Source of the DNA: Evernia prunastri
Taxonomy: Eukaryota; Ascomycota; Lecanoromycetes; Lecanorales; Parmeliaceae
NCBI GenBank assembly: GCA_003184365.1
Contig: NKYR01000010.1
Location: 62,001 to 126,000 of the forward strand
DNA length: 64,000 bases
Direction of reading: 5' to 3'
The notes below the pieces were generated by a model. The model was given only the letters and a program-made list of their open reading frames with translations. It had not been told where the DNA came from and did not search any database. Positions 23,801 through 35,938 of the stretch are shown piece by piece (positions within the stretch are counted from its first letter, which is position 1; every line of letters begins with the position of its first letter). Made by a program: the position numbers and the translations under genes.

Positions 23801-26511
23801 TCAGCTCGGTTGGAATGAGCACCACCACTGCGGCAGCAGCAGCGTCGGTTGGTGTGGAAATTCCACCTAGCTTGACAATCCCTCCAGGGCAGGATGGTCC
23901 CAAGAAAAAGCAGAAGATAGTCGCTGAAAACCCAGTGGTTTTGGGACCCCCAAATGGCGTGCCCGTCGAGCCTCCGAAGAAGAAGATCGTTGAAAAGCCA
24001 CCTGAACCAGCTCTAATACTTGAAACGCCCCGAATTAGGCTTCAGCCCTGCGCGGTTTGCTACGAATTCGAACCTTTGAACGACGAACACCTTGAGTGTA
24101 AGTACTGCAGGCTAACAGTACACCGAAACTGTTACGGCGTTGCGAAGGAGCGACCAAAGGAGACGTGGACTTGTGACATGTGTGCGAACGATTCTGGGCA
24201 TCAGCTTTCAACAACCTACGACTGCGTACTATGTTCCGTTCGCGCCTATACGGACACCGAGCTCATGGAACCTCCAAAGGTGTCTCATAAGAAGAAGACA
24301 GATCGCGAGCGTGAGAAGGAAAGATTGGAGCGAGAATTGGTTGTCAGCGCTACGGAAATTTATCACCGCGACCAGAAAGCAAAAGGCAGACCAGAGCAAC
24401 CTCGTCAGCCTCTCAAGCGAACTTCCGGTAACAACTGGGTCCACGTAGTCTGTGCCATCTTTCATCCTGAGATCAAATTCGGCGATCCTCAGAGGCTTGA
24501 GCCGGCAGAAGGATTTGGTGCTGTTCCCATTGCCAAATACAATGCAGTGTGCAAACTATGCAAGAAAACCGATGGAGCCTGCATCAATTGCAGCCACTGC
24601 CAAGGAAATCTTCACCCGACTTGCGCACAGCAATATGGCGGTATGCTCGGCTTCGATCTGAATCCTGTCAAAAGTTCGCGCAGTCACGCGGTCAATACCG
24701 TAGGCATGGGTGGTGAAGTGGGAAACGCCACAGCAGTCGTTTACTGCAGAGATCACCCACCGAAGCATCCCATACATCCCATGTTTGAACAACAGGATAC
24801 TCTGAACGCACTCCAGGTCTTCGCTCGCAGTCACAAGCAGGCTGACACCTCTTTGACCGGAACGCTGCGCAAGGCGCTTATCGTCGATGCTGCTACAAAG
24901 ACTGCAGCACAGCTTGGAGGTGGTGGCGCCAATCATCGCGGTTCTAGCTCCACTGCAACTAGTGGTGTAGGTGGAGCTTCATCATCGGCGCCCACCACCA
25001 GGAGCTCCAGGGTCTCGCCTTCGACAGTCACTGTCAAATCTGATGAGGTTGACGAAGACGGCGACCGCGTGGTTCATTTGAGCGAAGAAAATCATGCTGA
25101 ACTTGACGCTAAAGAGTGTGCCATCTGCGGTACCGACGCGAGCCCGAAGTGGCATGAGATGATGCCTAAAGCGGTCTCTGAACCGAAAGCGCCTCGAGTT
25201 GTTGAGAGCGCTGCTGGGCCTCTTGAAGTTTCTTCCCAACCTTCCGATGCACTTGCAAACGGAAAAGTCAATGGGACTGGTTCAGACCCGCACAGCGACT
25301 CTGCTGGTAGGCCCGTTTCGGCTTCTCAAGCAGAGCCGGGACCGGTGCTTAATGGTGATCGTGGTAGAGATGGGGCTGAAGACAGCAGGGTTTTGGGTCC
25401 AACACCCGCGCACAGCTTGAACGGGGTTGCAAATGGTGGAGAGCAGGGCTTACCACCTGGGAACGATAGCAACGAGCTGCCAAAGTTCTTCTGTCACAAG
25501 TGTCATCTACGCAAGCTCAGGGAGCCAACGCCTCCACCGACCCCAACGCCTCCTCCATCCGAGCCACCTGAGCCGGAAAACCACTCTGTACCTGAACCTG
25601 AACCATCCTCGCCACAAGTAAACTTGATCTGGCCATCAACACCCCAACCGGCGACCCAAGAGCCCTATCATGGATGGCCAAACCAGACAGGTCAGAACTA
25701 TCACGGCTCAGAACGCGCATCGAATGGTGTTGTACCCCGCTCACCTCCTGTGGTAGCACCGCCTCCGCCGCAACATTATCCACCACCGCCGTTGCCTCCC
25801 CAGTATCCAGAACCTGGCTATCGCGGACCTACACCAACATACCGCGATACGAGAGGAGTACTTCATCGCGGGTTGCCACCCCAGTACCATGTTCCGCATC
25901 TAGTGAATGGCGTACCCGCCGAGCCACCATCCTTCCAGTACCGGCGTGACAGTTCAGGCAATCTGTATCAGGTGCCATATGTTCCACCTGCAATGCGAGG
26001 CCCACATGTACCACCACCACCGCAACATCCAATGCGATCACCATCAATGCGCGAGCATGGGCACGGACCTCACGGCCCACCTGAAGCGGCAGAGAATCCA
26101 TTCGCAGTCCCTAATGTGTCACAGTCAGCGAGGGGGGCGTATCCCGAGTACGGGAGTCCTCCTCCAAGGGCGAGGACTCCTCCCCAGGCTCCATCATCAC
26201 GGGCGGCGATGGGATCTTACCCTGAATATGGTAGTCCACCTCCACGAACGATGACTCCTCCACTGGCTCCATCTTCAAGGGGGGCGCAGGGAGCATACCC
26301 CGATTATGGTAGCCCACCTCCCAGGACGATGGGTTCTCTCCCTCAGGTTCGACCATCATCGAGGGCGGCGCAGGGAGCATACCCCGAATATAGTAGTCCA
26401 CCTCCAAGGACGAGGACTCCTTCGGAGGGTTTTGGGAGCGAGAACCGGTGGCCGAGTGAGTTGGCCAACGGGGCGAGTGCTAGTCCATCGTTACGGAATC
26501 TGCTACATTGA
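20849..26511 (+). CDS. snt2: Snt2-like BAH-PHD-SANT chromatin reader
   Basis: Exons 20849-21671, 21750-22233 and 22287-26511 encode 1843 aa. Order: a disordered Ser/Pro N-terminus; BAH domain across exon 2 (VYLVCEPPGEPYYLARV..., about 275-400); a PHD finger split by intron 2 (CKRCQGYC / CAVCKNTYHMNC, about 427-473); a SANT/Myb domain (SPEDWNKFVDGVARYG, about 750-800); a GATA-like finger (CKFCATRHSPQWRR with a distant CQRCAMLWRRYG, about 845-900); PHD2 and extended PHD (CAVCYEFEPL to CRDHPP, about 1024-1255); a CAICGTDASPKW half-finger near 1379 with its CHKC partner near 1504. The C-terminus is Pro-rich and repetitive. Snt2 works with Ecm5 and the Rpd3 deacetylase in yeast and with Lid2 in fission yeast, linking histone marks to stress transcription. 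Confidence 0.92.
26134..26430 (+). repeat. Tandem 26-residue repeats at the Snt2 C-terminus
   Basis: Four copies of a unit of about 78 nt encode GAYPEYGSPPPRARTPPQAP-type segments. The first three are nearly full length (26-28 residues) and the fourth is cut short. They diverge by a few substitutions, for example GAYPDYGSPPPRTM. Confidence 0.85.
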
Positions 26512-29123
26512 CCGCTTGGGCGAAGGAGTGGCAGGCAGGTGGGACGAGGGTAAGCGGGTATACTAGGAACTGGTGGAGGAGGACTTGCTGTCCAGCGGGA
26601 GGCATAAGCACTGTACTTTTATGATTGGATGGCCTGAGGCAAAAACCAATGCCATGACCCCAACGTCTTCGAATACGTAGGTGTATTTCGTTCGAAGCTT
26701 TTGCTCTTCAAATTCGTTCCTCAACAGTCGTTACGTTGGGCATTACTCCCTCGCTTTGTGCGGCTGGTACGCGCTGCGAACATTGACGGGATGAGACTCC
26801 TGCACCACGTTAATATCCCATTTCATGAGGCTCAGTGTCCAAGCCGGTGCTATGAAGTTTTCCGTGTAGATGGAGAGGAGAAAGTATTAGCTCGGTAGCA
26901 GCTCTACCGGCAAGTGAACGGGAGCATTCGATTTCATTAGGGGGCCCCCAAGCACAGCCAGCTACATGATTGCCCTTTCACGACAATAACAGTGCGAAAG
27001 GTTGATAGGTGTCCAAGCAATAGTAGCCCCAATGTTATGTGACCCGACATCCCAAGATCCCAAGACATGGCACTCCCCGACTCGCCTTTGGAAAATTTCC
27101 CAGAGTTGGAACAATCTTTGCCACCTTATTCCGACGACGATCTGCGCTTGTCTGTGATGGTTCCTTCCCCAAATTTCTGAGGCCAAGAGGTTGGATTTTT
27201 CGGATCTCGTACAGCATTGAGCTACGATGGGGTGATGCGGAATGGGCTGGGCGATTGATATGGACCTGCACGAGTGTGTAGCAGCATGGCTAGGCTCTGG
27301 CTGGCCTGTCCGACAGGGCGGGTATGGGGAGATGGGATTAGGTTATGAAAATGCTGCCCCGCGAAGGGGAATTGTGCTCTCGAAGGCTGGCAGGCCGGGC
27401 CTGCTTTGGGGGATACGGGAAGGGGGGGTTTACGCGTCCAGAGAATGAGTGAAGCATTATTGCATCTCATTACTGCTCGTACGGCTTGCTTTCCACCTCA
27501 GCCACAACAAAGCTTTGGACAAATGCGGGTTTCTCTTTTGGAACTACCTACCTTGGGGCATGGAAAATGATCGCGTGCCTTTTTTTTGATGTCGATTTTC
27601 CTGGACCATTTCTTGACAGGAGGGTGGTCGGTCGGTGCCTTTTAAAGTTTGGTATGCAAAAGACTAGATGGAGGGTGTGAGGATCTTCCTTCCTTACGTT
27701 TAAGAAAAAGTTGACTCTGCTGGAGAATAAGTAATGATGGAGGTAGTGAGTGAGTGAATTGAAGTGGTTAGCACTTAGGAGTGATGCTAGCTATGATGTC
27801 GTTTGCTTTTGCCTCTTTTGACCTGGCATATGCTTTTTACATATCCCAAAGGGAGAAGGCAGCCTCAGCCTCGGCGCCCCCACACATTTTGGCCGGGTGG
27901 AGAGGATAATTGAGGTAAGTTGAGGATGCTGGAGTGACATAACGTATTCAGATTGCTCACTCGCTCACACTCACACTGGGGCACGGCTGATGGATGCAAC
28001 ATTTGTACCTACTTGAGTTAAGTGGACATGTTGGTGCATAAGCCGGACGAAAGCACGTCTTATTCCTCCCAGGATCATCACTCCCTCTCGACTCTTGGCT
28101 CCTGCCCTTGGGGTTGGTTAGGGCTGATGAGTAAGCATCATCCATGGAGATGACTGGTGGAGCAGGGGAAAGTCAACGGTATCACGCCGGAGCACGCCAT
28201 AGTATCCCTAACTGCTTCAGACGACATGCCGTACCATCTTTTTTCATCCTCGTTGGAAAAGAAGCTCCACAATGATGATGATGATATTTGGTAGAATGAA
28301 ACCATATGGATTAAATCATTTATTAAATAAAATCAATATTGACCGGATCATGGGTTACTGCCGAAGAACATTACCTTACTCTAGCTACCTAAGGTAAGCA
28401 CCTAAGTACCTCCGTGTCCCACTCCCTCACTTACTTCACTTACTTCACTCACTCACTCACTCACTCACTCACTATTCCTTGTGCCTCCTCCACACCTTCC
28501 TGCATATCTCATAGGCCTAGACCTGCCTCAAGCATCGGCACTTTTCCTCCTTCCCATTTTCCTCTCATCCACTAGATCTATTATTGCCTTCCTTTTCCAC
28601 GGGATTTTCCTTATTTTCCTTATTTTCCTTTGTCCTCATTCTTAGCATTTCTCTCCCCGAATGATTTTCCAGATTTTCCATATCTGCACGATGAAAAATT
28701 TCCTTTAGATTAGCGAAAGCCACGACAATCCAATCCTCCTCCCAGACTCCAGACTTTACCTTGGACGGCAATCCCAAGCTTCCAGACACACGACCTACCC
28801 TCGGAACTCCAAAGAAGTGGCGGTTCGTCACCCACACCCATCAATTTAGCCTTCATGTACCTAGACTCCTAGAGTACATATATATCCTGCAAGACACCCT
28901 TCCTGCATATATCCTTGTTCATCCTTCCTTCTACCTTGCCTTGCCACCTTCTTTAAATCAACCTCGTCTGTCACTGCTGCTTCTCTCTTCTCATAAACTA
29001 CTGTCAAAAAGGCTTCCAGCGAGACCGACGACACCCTTGGAGTCGGTATATATACTAAAGCTACGGCCTGCCCATCCATCATCCCCTTTGCATTGACCCG
29101 TGGGCTGTGCCGAGCAACAGAAC
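26512..29123. other. Long intergenic region between snt2 and the sulfate permease
   Basis: A gap of 2.6 kb without a gene I can support. It includes a CACT tetranucleotide repeat (28446-28474), AAGGTA-type motifs around 28372-28412, and C/T-rich leader sequence from about 28480 to 28960 belonging to the permease. Open frames here are short and start mostly at non-ATG codons. Confidence 0.5.
28446..28474. repeat. CACT tetranucleotide repeat
   Basis: About seven perfect tandem CACT units in the upstream region of the sulfate permease gene. Confidence 0.85.
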
Positions 29124-31787
29124 ATGTCGTCCAGTCCGGCCACCAAAGTTGGGCATGGCCTGGCAAAGGTCTTGGGCATCAAGCTGCAATACCGCAATCC
29201 AACCAGCCAAGAAGACCTTGCCAGAGGCGAATCCGTCTACTCCGTGGGTTCAGCCGACACCTTTGTCGAACAGGAGCCCACATCAATTGAATGGATCACC
29301 TCGGTTGCACCTACTGGTCGTACCTTTGTAAACTGGGCATATCATCTCTTTCCTTTTACTCACTGGATTGGTCGCTACAATTTGACCTGGCTGGTCGGAG
29401 ACTTGATCGCAGGTCCGTCGCGTTTCCCCTTGTCGCTCACAGCGGTGTTGATAACGGATCTGCAGGTATTACCGTGGGAGCCGTCGTCGTCCCTCAGTCA
29501 ATGGCTTATGCAAAATTGGCCCTGCTGCCCCCGCAATTCGGTCTGTATTCTTCATTCATGGGCGTATTGATATACTGGTTCTTCGCTACATCCAAGGATA
29601 TTACGATTGGCGTGAGTAACAAAAGCGGTTCACTCTCCGTTGTGCTGTGCTGATGCTTGATAGCCCGTCGCCGTCATGTCAACAGTAACCGGCACCGTTG
29701 TTACCGAAGTTATCAAGAAGCTCCCCGAGTATAAGAACACGCCCAACGTCATTGCTTCTGCACTTGCTGTCATTGCTGGTGCCGTCATCTGTTTCATCGG
29801 CCTTATTCGTTGTGGCTGGATAGTTGACTTCATCTCCTTGTCCGCTATTTCGGCCTACATGACTGGATCTGCCATCAATATCGCTGTTGGTCAAGTCCCC
29901 GCGCTCATGGGGATCACTGGGTTCTCCAACCGAGATGCCACGTACAAGGTCTTCATCAACATCTTGAAGCATCTCGGGCGAACCAAGCTTGACGCTGCCA
30001 TGGGCCTGACCGCTTTAACTATGCTGTACTTGATACGGAGTGCTTGTAATTTTGGAGCTCGAAAGGTGCCACAAAGGGCCAAGATGTTTTTCTTCATCTC
30101 GACACTCCGAACCTCTTTCGTCATTCTTCTCTACACCATGATCAGTTGGCTCGCGAACAGGAACCACCGCAAGAAGCCAATCTTCGCGATCCTGAGTACC
30201 GTGCCCCGAGGATTCAAGAACGCTGCGGTTCCAGTAATAAACAAGAGACTCATCTCAGCTTTCGCAAATAACCTTCCCGCCTCCATCATTGTGATTCTCA
30301 TCGAGCATATCGCGATCGCCAAATCATTCGGTCGAATAAACAATTACACCATCGACCCTTCCCAGGAGATGGTAGCCATCGGGGTGAGCAATCTACTTGG
30401 CCCGTTCCTCGGAGCTTATCCAGCCACTGGGTCTTTCTCCCGGACAGCGATCAAGGCGAAAGCCGGCGTGCGTACTCCGCTTGCCGGTGTTATAACCGCG
30501 CTCGTGGTCCTTCTGGCCATCTACGCGCTGCCTGCCGTCTTCTTCTACATTCCCAACTCAAGTTTATCAGCGGTCATCATCCATGCGGTCGGAGACCTGA
30601 TCACGCCTCCAAACACCCTTTATCAATTCTGGCGCATCTCACCCTTGGAAGTCATCATCTTCTTTGCCGGTGTCATTGTGACTGTCTTTGCCAGCATCGA
30701 GGATGGTATCTATACAACAATCTGTGTCTCCATCGCTGTCCTCTTGTTCCGCGTCGTCAAGGCCAGAGGCCGCTTCATCGGCAAAGTGAAGATCCATTCG
30801 GTCATTGGAGACCACATGATGGATGGTCCACACGGCTCCTTCGGGTCCAACGATCCCGACAAATCCACTCGAAACATCTTCCTCCCGGTAGGCCACAACG
30901 ATGGCTCCAACCCTGAAATCCAAGTCGAATCACCGTACCCAGGCATCTTCATGTACCGATTCTCGGAAGGCTTCAACTACCCCAACGCCAACCACTACCT
31001 CGACGAGATGATCGCCACCATCTTCAAGGAAACTCGCCGCACCAACCCCAACACCTACCCAAAACTTGGCGTAAGCTCCTTCTCTCCAACCCCATCTTCC
31101 CATAGCATCGACTGACACAGAAACCAGGACCGCCCCTGGAATGACCCTGGCCCTCGCCGCGGCAAACCTATCCCCATCGAACCCGACAAGCCCACCCTCA
31201 AAGCCGTCATTCTCGATTTCTCCTCCGTCAACAACGTCGACATCACATCCGTGCAACACCTCATCGACGTCCGCAACCAACTCGGCCGCTACGCGGCCCC
31301 GGACACCGTGGACTGGCATCTCGCCTGCATCAACAACCGCTGGACCAAACGAGCCCTTGCCTCCGCTGGCTTCGGGTTTCCCACCCCCCAAGGCGACGCC
31401 TCGGGCTTCCGGCGCTGGAAGCCCGTTTTCAGCGTCGCGGAGATTGGCGGGTTGCACAGTGCCGCGGCGGCCGCGGAGTACGACGCGAATGAGAAGGAGC
31501 TGAGACGCCAGCGCAGCGTCGGCGGCAACAAGACGGACGCGATCCATCAAGGTGTCGACACCGCCAGCTCCACGAGCGGCAGCGATCTAGGTCAGCAGTT
31601 GGACGGCAGCAAAGCTTACGGCGGCGGTAGCGGAAGGCTGCCCACGGCCCGGGTGGCGGCCATCCACGGGCTGAACAAGCCGTTGTTCCACACCGATCTG
31701 ACCAGTGCGCTGCAGAGCGCGATTGCCAATGTGGAGATGAGAGGCGAGGGGGGCATCGCGAAGGGGGTGGGAACCGAGGGTGTCTGA
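29124..31787 (+). CDS. SulP-family sulfate permease with STAS domain
   Basis: Exons 29124-29412, 29466-29611, 29664-31070 and 31128-31787 encode 833 aa. The SulP signature lies across the first junctions: DLIAG joined to ITVGAVVVPQSMAYAKLA, then PPQFGLYSSFMGVLIYWFF. About ten to twelve hydrophobic membrane segments follow (residues about 90-560), then a STAS domain in the last exon (LKAVILDFSSVNNVDITSVQ). This is the fungal high-affinity sulfate/H+ symporter type (Neurospora cys-14, yeast Sul1/Sul2), acting at the plasma membrane at the entry of sulfur assimilation. The Gly/Ser-rich segment near residue 770 sits behind STAS. Sulfur-dependent regulation is expected from the family, but I could not identify a specific binding site. 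Confidence 0.93.
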
Positions 31788-32067
31788 ATGGCAAGCAGTC
31801 GTGGGCCGGAACGGACGACTTCGTTCTTTTGGTTTGTTTTCGATTCGAGACTCTAATGTTTGACACTGGGCTGGGGTTTCTTAATCGTATCTAACGGCTC
31901 GGGGCCATGTATTTGTGGAGGATGCGTACATATACCGGTGGTAATTTTCATAGCGGACACTCGTTTCATAGATACTCGGTAGGAAATGGTAGCTGATTGT
32001 GACATTCCTATGGACCTATTTCTCCTGCAAACCAACAACGCACATGTATCATCTGCTGCTGACAATG

Positions 32068-32101
<34 letters not shown>

Positions 32102-32194
32102 GAAACACTCGGTAATCCACACACGCTGTCGTAACATTTGACAGAAAATGCCCCCTTCCCCAACGCTCCCATTCCCTCCCCCCCACTCTTACTT
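31788..32194. other. Convergent intergenic region with poly(A) run
   Basis: The 3' ends of the permease and the SDR face each other here. The main feature is an uninterrupted run of 28 A on the plus strand at 32068-32095. Confidence 0.6.
32068..32095. repeat. Uninterrupted A28 homopolymer
   Basis: Twenty-eight consecutive A on the plus strand between two convergent genes. Length may be unreliable in the assembly. Confidence 0.85.
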
Positions 32195-33135
32195 TCAAGC
32201 AGTAAGCCCGCCGTCAACGGTGTAGCAAGCCCCGGTCGTATAAGTGCTCTCGTCGCTCAGCAGGAACGCCACCAGCCTAGCCACCTCGTCGGGCGTTCCC
32301 AGTCTCTGAAAGCACAGTCTGTCGTTGCGCTCGAAAGCCGGTGTGGAGCCGAGCCGGGCACCGATGTCCGCCAGCATGGGGGTGTCGATTGGTCCTCTTT
32401 GACGCCGTGGCCACGAACTGTCAGCGGTGGTGCCCAAACCGCAATAACTGGGGGGAGAAAGGGGGAGGGGGGAGGGGAAGAGAGGAACGCCGGTTGGATT
32501 GGACTCACGGGGCGATACAGTTGACCCTGATGTTCTTCTCTCCAGCTTCCCGAGCCGCGGAGCGTGTAAGGCCGATGACCGCATGCTACCACTTGCACAT
32601 CAGCACTCCTGGTTTCTGCGGCCTTTGTAAGACGGCACGGCGCCAGCAATCTCACCTTACTAGCGCAGTACGCAGCCCCACCGGGATACCCTGCCAATCC
32701 AGCTGCACTCGAAGCACTCACAATACTCGCATCCTTGTCCATCCTTTGCAACTCCGCCCTGATACAGTTGAAGACACCCTTCACGTTCACATCCATGACG
32801 AGATCCCAATCTTCATCTTTTGTATCGACAATCTGCTCGCTACTTCTGATGACACCTGCCAGGTTTACGGCGCCGCTTAAGGGGCCTAGATGTTTGATGG
32901 TTTCGTCGAGCCAGTCGCCTACTTCCTGGCCATTTCTTACATCGACGGCCTTTGCGAAGATTTTCATATTTAGGTTGGATTTCCTGATATCGGCCACGGC
33001 TTCGTCCAGGGGTCCCTGTCTGACGTCTGCGACGGAAATAGAGGCACCTCGGGAAGCGAGAAGACGGGCGGTCGCGAAGCCAATGCCGGAGGCGCCGCCG
33101 GTGATGGCAATGACTCTGCCTTCGAAAGAGGTCAT
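32195..33135 (-). CDS. Classical short-chain dehydrogenase/reductase (SDR)
   Basis: Three minus-strand exons, 33135-32656, 32585-32509 and 32396-32195, give 252 aa, typical of classical SDRs. The cofactor motif TGGASGIG lies at residues 12-19, followed by VADV with an Asp suggesting NAD(H) preference. NLAG replaces the common NNAG. The catalytic set is visible: Ser near 143, Tyr156 and Lys160 in YCASK at the end of exon 1. Splicing then gives HAVIGLTRSAAREAG, NCIAPGPIDTPM and a normal C-terminus, YTTGACYTVDGGLTA. The substrate cannot be deduced. The second intron (112 nt) is longer than most here and G/C-rich. Upstream lies the 3' end of bub2 on the same strand. Confidence 0.9.
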
Positions 33136-33752
33136 GATGTAGCGTAGAAATGGGCAGGCCAGAGGGGAAAGGTTCAGATGTTCTTATTTGGATCTGAGTC
33201 CAAAGCAAATTTTGGATTGGGGAGGGATGCAAGTTTCGAGAGACTCAAAGTTCCACGGAGAGGTCTTCAAGATCTGGCCAGAGCAGTGAGATTTGAGAAG
33301 GTGCAAACTCTGACCTGATATTCCCAAAGTTAGAAGAACGTCAAAGGATGTTACCGGTCCAGACCCGTCATTCTGGGGCGTGAGCATACCATTATACCAA
33401 TATCTCACAAAGCTTTTCCCGAAACAAGATATTGACCTGCTTCAAACGGCGTTGCCTCGAGTCCAAACCATGACTTGAAGGTGTTGTGACGGAGGAAATG
33501 GTATGAGTGGGGTAAAGAATCCGAGGCGCCTCTCGGTCTCGCTCGGATTAGTGCTCAGCCTCCGGACCTGTTGATGACGACCTCATCTTCCGTGTTGTAA
33601 TGTAAATTCAACTCCGAGGAAATGGGGACCTTCACTCATGAAATAGGCTTTCATAATAATCCTATATTGTCAAAGAATGTTGCAGCAGTGATCTCAAGTG
33701 GTAGACGCAGGTGCACAAGAAATCTGGTCAGTGACGTATCCCTGCATGTTCG
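33136..33752. promoter_or_regulatory. Promoter region of the SDR gene
   Basis: A 617-base gap between the bub2 stop and the SDR start on the same strand. No extra gene is recognised. Confidence 0.45.
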
Positions 33753-35221
33753 TCATTCTGCATGATGTACAAGCTCTTCGTAAAGATTCGAGGGAACCTT
33801 GCGGACGAGGTTGACAGTCAACGCAATAATCTCCTTGGCTTGCAACGGGGGAAAGGACCTCAGCAGCTTCCCAGGACTTCCACAAATATCAGCGTTTTGA
33901 TATCTAGTTACGCCGCAGGTTACTGCTACATACCTAGGATCCGCAAGAAGCTCCTCCCTCATCATCATGAGTTGAGAACAGATGCATAGGATATTCAAAT
34001 GGGAACCATACGCAAATAGAAAGTCCCAGAGTAAAAGAACCTCGGGTAAAGGCGGGGTGCATGCAGACATGGTGAGGACTGATGCGAAGGCGTAGATTTG
34101 CGCATTTACTCCCTTAGATGTCAAGTAAGCTGACAGTCTTGCATCGGCGACGGCGAGGCATCTTTCCACCAAGGCGACCCCCTTGTGAACACCATCCATA
34201 GCGCCACGGATGTAGCCGGGACACTCTCGAGTGATGAAATGATGGAAGGCAATAAAAGCTTGCGGTTCGGTCCGGCAAGTGTATAGAAATGGAGCGCAAA
34301 GCACGTTCATGCCCTGAACGTAGATTCCCGGCTCAGAACCCCCAGCCTCAGAGCCATCGTTCGTTGCTGTCGACGCCCCCTTTGCATGTTTTACGGCTGG
34401 CGAAGCGTGATGCAATTCTGGACTCCCAAGTCCGTTGGAAGCATTGGTTATTCTGCCGGAATCTGTCAATCGATCTGACTTGGCGTCGTGCAACTTCCAA
34501 GCCACTGCATTGAGGAGGCGGATAATGGAATTTTCCCGAACTCTTCGCTGAAACAGCACATTTGTCATCAGAGTGCGATGCGTATCGTTGCGTATTTTCG
34601 CGTATGCTGGAGAAGGGCCACGGCGTATTAGATCGAGGTAGACGTCTGTTGAAAGTGGTGGAGAATTTAGGAGGATCAGCCAGACATAAATGCGCAGATC
34701 GGACTACAAAGGCCCGATTAGAAGTTGTGTTTGAGGGCTGCCGGGAGCCTTACCATGCCATCATTATCCGCCTCGAGGCCATCAACCAAGACCCAATGTC
34801 GTAGATTCTGTAGCGCATCCGGCACATCGCTTCTTGGCCCGTGTCGTATGAGAGACCTCAGTTCGTCTTTGGGGTCCACGGGTTTCTTCGGCATTTGAAG
34901 TCGTTTGAGTGAGGGTCCGACGTTTACTGCATTTGGGACCACGGCGTCGCTGTTGGAGCGTGCTCGAATGTGCTTCTGCGGTGAAGGTAGAGCAGGGACC
35001 GGCGGAGGCGGTATTGAGGTATTTTGAGTGTTACTTGAAATTCGCTGCTGCTGTCGTTGCTGTGATATCAGGGAAGGGCCATTGAAAGCACTGTAGTTGG
35101 AAGACAATTGATGAGCGGACTTTTGCTGTCGAAGTCGGCCTAGGCTTCTAGGCGACACGAGCTGCGGACCGGTCGAAGGAGGAGGCAGATGAGGAGCATT
35201 TCTGCTCGGAGAGCTTGTCAT
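33753..35221 (-). CDS. bub2: Bub2, TBC-domain GTPase-activating protein of mitotic exit
   Basis: Exons 35221-34754, 34703-33934 and 33876-33753 encode 453 aa. A low-complexity N-terminus of about 110 residues precedes the TBC domain. The dual-finger catalytic motifs are present: IRNDTHR near residues 193-199 (IxxDxxR, arginine finger) and YVQGMN near 283 (YxQG, glutamine finger). The C-terminal block SPGKLLRSFPPLQAK is typical of Bub2. Bub2 with Bfa1 stimulates GTP hydrolysis by Tem1 at spindle pole bodies and restrains the mitotic exit/septation network. The second intron (33877-33933, 57 nt) is in frame and free of stops, so retention would only insert 19 residues. The N-terminal extension is longer than in yeast. 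Confidence 0.9.
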
Positions 35222-35938
35222 ATCTTAATAGAAAAACCGAGGCTCAGCTTGAATCTTGAGAAAGATTGATAAGATCAATCAGAACATGGGTAACGTGTGG
35301 GACAGGGAGGAGTCCCTCAGTAAACTCGGAAGATACAGTGATGCTTGGCACTTTGCTTGGCGGTTCGCGTGTTTAGCGCGTCAAGCTAGTATTATACTTC
35401 AACAAGTATAGGCCCACGAATTCAATTCGTGATGTGTTTTGAGGATTTCGGGGGCTGATTTCGGGGTCACGCACCCCGGAGGAAGAAAGGTTCGGTCTCT
35501 CAGAGGTGAAAAACTTTCAAATTAGTATTCATCAATGACTATAATATCGATTTGAAAAAAAATTGATTCCCTGAATAGCGCATACATATCTTCACAATTG
35601 AAAAAAGAAACATCAAAAATTTGATAGAAAAGTCAAAAGTTATTCAAGTTGCAAGAAGGCTACACCAAAGTTTTGATGAGGAGGCGCTCGGGAGATCTAG
35701 TGGGCTGAATAAGCACGCGATACCTAAAAGCGTAATTAGGTGGAGGTTTACATTGGCTGCACATAAAAATTTAAGGTATTTTAGCTCAGCCCTACCTTAT
35801 GTTTTTATATATACTGATTCAGTCGCTTCATGACGTCGACGGTCTACTTATTTTGGCGCAAACCCTTGCCATCCGCTACTTTGAAGGTTGAAATGATGAC
35901 TTTCTCACACCCATTCGATCGTCTAGCCATCGACCGCA
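35222..35938. promoter_or_regulatory. Divergent promoter region with AT-rich island and inverted repeats
   Basis: These 717 bases separate bub2 and the HhH-GPD-like gene. They contain a 17-nt inverted repeat, CACGAATT-C-AATTCGTG, at 35415-35431; a second one, CGGGGT with ACCCCG and a 5-nt loop, at 35462-35478; and a markedly AT-rich stretch from about 35510 to 35830. Confidence 0.5.
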
